From the NCBI GenBank assembly GCA_021432605.1, contig MU271144.1, positions 248,001 to 312,000 on the forward strand: 64,000 bases of DNA. The letters are read 5' to 3'. Each line of letters begins with the position of its first letter. Position 1 is the first letter of the stretch. Positions 61,097 to 64,000 of the stretch are shown one piece after another. Below the pieces are notes generated by a model. It worked only from the letters and a program-made list of their open reading frames with translations, did no database searches and was not told the origin of the DNA. A program made the translations under genes and the position numbers. Origin of the DNA: Coniochaeta sp. PMI_546 (lineage: Eukaryota; Ascomycota; Sordariomycetes; Coniochaetales; Coniochaetaceae).

Positions 61097-62596
61097 ACTG
61101 TTAGAATAAGCGCAGGCTCCAGGTGTCATCAGATTATACCCATTCCCTTTGTTCAAGAGACGAGACGAAGTTACGACAGCGCAAGAAACACATCAGGATC
61201 GATATCGCCACTATCCAAACCCGCCCAATTTCGTGGTAAACAATACCTGGTCACCGAGGCCCGAGCCCTTCTTGGCAACATCGTATCGCCGAAATTGGAC
61301 AGCAGTCCAACCCTGAGTTTATGCTCTTCGTCCTGGATACAGCTTTGTTTTTTGTGGTGCGAAGCGTCAGGATCGAGGTGTCTACTTGGGACTTTCACTC
61401 TTTGATTGCTCGTCTCTCGGTCGGGCTTGTCACTTATCTTTTTTTTTTTTCCTTCTCCATTTTCGGTATCGATACAGTTTGCCTCACAGCACAGCAACGT
61501 CAAGCATAGCGAAACGGCGGATACCCATTAGCACGACGGATGGAAAGGGTTGATGGGATGGGAAACGGGCCTGGGGCATCTCACGATGCTTTTCCTTCGT
61601 TTGTCTGATTCGGGACGGAAATCTGAGTGCATGGTTGGTAGGGATGGATGGAATATGAGGAAGGATACCCCCAATCACATCATACCAAGGTTAGCCTTTG
61701 GTCTGAACGTGCTTCTGTCCTTAATCTTGTTGATTGTTTCTTTATTTTCCCCCCCCTTTTTTCCCTTTCTTGCATTGTTCGATTCTTGTTCATCCTTGTT
61801 GATGACATAAACCGGCCTTGGGCTAGGGATTCGGGTGATAAGCGAAGAAGGACAGGTCTGGCTACCCTCCGACAGAACAGAGCAACTCAGATTGCAGATT
61901 GACATCAAAAGAAAGAAATTATGGGAGGAAGAGAAAAGCAAAAAACATGCCCCGAAGTTTCTATGACCTCTTGGCCTCCGAACGAACGATATTTGATATC
62001 CGAAACAACAGTCGCTATCTCCTCTCACAGACCGACAGTACTCCTTCTGTTCGACATAGTTGCGTTGACTTTGGGATGACGAGACGAATGGTAGATTTGC
62101 AATGGGTAATCCGTCGCCGGATTCAAGGGAGAACAGCTCCTCTTTATATTACGATAGCACTACCGTATCAGTCGTAGTACTTTAGGTATCAATGCGAATA
62201 CGAAGATTGATGTCTTCATGCTATTATCCCGCATCGTTGCCCTGATCTTCGACCGAGAATATGGTTCGAGGCTGCCACAATGCGCTCTGAGCTTGTTAAG
62301 ATCTAAGAGCCATATCTCACTATGGCACGTACTCCTTCATCGCGTCTTTGTCAAACAGAGGTAAAAGCTGAGGGCCCCACTATTTCCTGGTGTAGAGAGA
62401 GAAAAAGGTTTCGCGCCTGAGATTTCAGGCCACAAATCCATTTCTCCATTCCGGTTCGTGACGACAGGCTATTATCCAAGCAGCTCGCGAACCAACCTAG
62501 CCAGAGCCTCACTCCAAGCTAAATTCTTAGCTACGCCCATGGTATCTCGGACCTCAGTCACTCATTTCTCAGAACCGCGTCGGTAGTTGCGCCATA
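61097..62596. other. Intergenic between hapB and lsm2
   Basis: This 1.5-kb stretch holds the hapB 3' untranslated region (with T-rich runs near 61440 and 61750) and the lsm2 promoter. No gene or RNA is supported. Confidence 0.5.
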
Positions 62597-63470
62597 ATGT
62601 TATTCTTCAGGTAAGATATCTGTCTCACTTCCATCCTCACTACCATTTGGCAAGGCAATCCCAACTGTAGTCGCGCGAGGACGCACGTGCGTCTCGCCCG
62701 CATTTCATGATATCGACGCCCATCATGAACGAGGGAATGCAGAAGGGCTCGCTGGCCGCCCCTCGCTCTTACGGCCTAGTAGTGGTCACAATGTGGATGG
62801 CTTCTGGGCAAGAGAGTTGAGAGTTTCAAGGTGTTGTTGGGATTGAAAGTTGCATGCATGAAGCCTATGGCCCTCTTCCTACACTTACGCATGCTACACC
62901 CTATTGTCGTTACCTGGTCTACACGCCACCCAAAGCTCACGGGATCACCACACACATCCTTCACCTTCCCCTCTCGTCCATCGCATCATCAGCATTCTCC
63001 CGGCATACTAACCCAGGTCCAGTTTCTTCAAGACCCTGATCGACCACGAAGTCACAGTCGAGCTCAAGAACGACATTCAGATCCGCGGCACGCTCAAGAG
63101 CGTAGACCAGTACCTCAACATCAAGCTGGAAAACATCAGTGTCGTTGAGGAAATCAAGTACCCTCACTTGGTATGTCTCCCATCTAAACCCAATCTTTGG
63201 TTCTTGGTTCCAGGCGTCACGAGGTGGCTTTTAGATAGGCGGACCCGCTGACTGGTGTGCGATGTGGACAGAGCGCGGTCAAGAACGTGTTTATTCGTGG
63301 TTCAGTGGTGAGATATGTGCACCTGCCGGCTAGTGCGGTAGATGTGCCGTTGTTGGAGGATGCGACGAGGAGAGGTCAGTACTTTGAGCAGCATGTGGTG
63401 ATGGGAATCGAGTTGAGTATACGCTAATGATGACGTAGAAGCTGCAAATCAAGCTGGGAAGGCGAAGTGA
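62597..63470 (+). CDS. lsm2: U6 snRNA-associated Sm-like protein LSm2 (98 aa, 4 exons)
   Basis: LSm2 is a ring subunit of both the nuclear LSm2-8 complex, which binds the 3' end of U6 snRNA, and the cytoplasmic LSm1-7 complex, which promotes mRNA decapping. Exons are 62597-62610 (only 14 nt), 63023-63170, 63272-63374 and 63439-63470. Introns are 412, 101 and 64 nt with GT-AG ends, and all phases agree. The protein starts MLFFSFFKTLIDHEVTVELK, carries the Sm1 segment (GTLKSVDQYLNIKL), and the Sm2 motif FIRGSVVRYVHLP. It ends REAANQAGKAK, matching the family in length and order. Intron 1 has two AGs, at 63016 and 63022; the second is chosen because it restores MLFFSFF and because the first is only about 5 nt from the CTAAC branch site. 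Confidence 0.93.
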
Positions 63471-63875
63471 GAATTGCTCTGGAGTGATAAGAGACAGCGC
63501 ATGGGAGTAGACACTGGGACAGGAACTGGTCAATGGCATAAGTAGCCGATTGGCGCCTAAGGGTATCAATTTATGGCAAATCTGTCCCCGAGGGCAAGAA
63601 TTGCATCAATAATCACTCAATTGCTCACGAAGCAACAGCTGCGAAGACATCATCCAGCTGTTCATTCAAAGAAGCTCCCGTGTTATCGAGCCAAACATGC
63701 CGTGAGTTTGTGCTTTTACTTCTGATAATGTGATCCTAAACCCCTGCCTGAATAGGAAAAGAGTCATAGAGTCAAATCCGGTGGAGCTAGACAAAGACCG
63801 ATCCTTTATAGAGTATGTTAAGGGACACTCCACCATCAGCGGCCCACGCTACGACAGGTGTTCAACACCTGTAAA
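63471..63875. other. Intergenic between lsm2 and tRNA-Asp
   Basis: This is the 3' flank of lsm2 and the upstream flank of the tRNA gene. Nothing else is recognisable. Confidence 0.5.
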
Positions 63876-63969
63876 TCTTCCGTAGTATAGTGGTTAGTAT
63901 ATGAGCTTGTCATCCGCCATCCGGCAGAGCAATTCGCTCGGGACCCGGGTTCAATTCCCGGCGGGAGAG
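63876..63969 (+). tRNA. tRNA-Asp (anticodon GTC) with 22-nt intron
   Basis: Acceptor TCTTCCG pairs with CGGGAGA (one T-G pair). The D arm GTATAGTGGTTAGTAT is the typical eukaryotic tRNA-Asp A box. The anticodon stem TGAGC (63902-63906) pairs with GCTCG, and the loop TTGTCAC carries GTC at 63909-63911. An intron at about 63913-63934 lies one base after the anticodon. The T arm CCGGG-TTCAATT-CCCGG is perfect. Confidence 0.9.
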
Positions 63970-63973
63970 TTTC

Positions 63974-63978
63974 TTTTT
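63974..63978 (+). terminator. RNA polymerase III terminator of tRNA-Asp
   Basis: A run of five T five bases after the mature 3' end. Confidence 0.65.
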
Positions 63979-64000
63979 GCCCTTTCGTCCTCATATCCTA

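Noticed and set aside
1-64000. CRISPR arrays, bacterial-type operons, riboswitches, 5S rRNA
   Set aside because: The sequence is fungal nuclear DNA. I saw no regularly spaced repeats and no 5S rRNA-like sequence.

Overview
The window reads as nuclear DNA of a filamentous ascomycete (Pezizomycotina). The evidence is short spliceosomal introns (about 50-105 nt) with GTRNGT donors and CTRAC branch sites, a HapB-type NF-YA protein, a Pkr1-type V-ATPase assembly factor, a fungal secretory-pathway monothiol glutaredoxin, and tRNA genes with introns. I cannot fix the class or species by eye. Twelve protein-coding genes (one cut by the window edge) and three tRNA genes are supported. Intergenic spacing is unusually wide: three stretches of about 6.6, 8.4 and 12.5 kb hold no gene I can defend.

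Layout. 1-191: 3' end of atp4 (mitochondrial ATP synthase subunit 4), plus strand. 479-2504: five-exon Baeyer-Villiger-type flavin monooxygenase, minus strand. 3824-5473: five-finger CCCH protein of the ZC3H3/Red5 type, minus. 5957-6502: pkr1, minus. 7931-10846: large F-box protein with a GC-AG intron, plus. 10847-23324: gene desert with a 39-base C homopolymer, a CT microsatellite and a possible N-terminal fragment of a HET-like gene. 23325-24745: C2H2 zinc finger protein, plus. 24746-31542: desert. 31543-34767: apc2, intronless, plus. 35310-36062: tRNA-Ala(TGC) and tRNA-Ile(AAT). 36063-42647: desert. 42648-45204: RING protein, plus. 46154-47462: APH-fold phosphotransferase-like protein related to the N-terminal domain of ACAD10/11, plus. 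48125-49581: small F-box protein, minus. 50909-51793: Grx6/Grx7-class glutaredoxin, minus. 51794-60157: desert whose right part is probably the long spliced leader of hapB. 60158-61096: hapB, plus. 62597-63470: lsm2, four exons, plus. 63876-63969: tRNA-Asp(GTC).

There is no operon-like or biosynthetic-cluster logic. Most genes are single-copy housekeeping or regulatory genes. Four of the twelve are ubiquitin-related (apc2, one RING protein, two F-box proteins), and two act in nuclear RNA metabolism (the ZC3H3/Red5-like protein and lsm2). I did not find a clearly new biological system. The best leads are a splice-site choice that makes or breaks zinc finger 1 of the CCCH protein, the GC-AG intron, an atypical RING ligand set, an intergenic AGGTACCT palindrome that recurs far more than expected, and the long C homopolymer. 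All exon boundaries were deduced by hand from splice consensus, reading phase and family conservation, with no transcript evidence.
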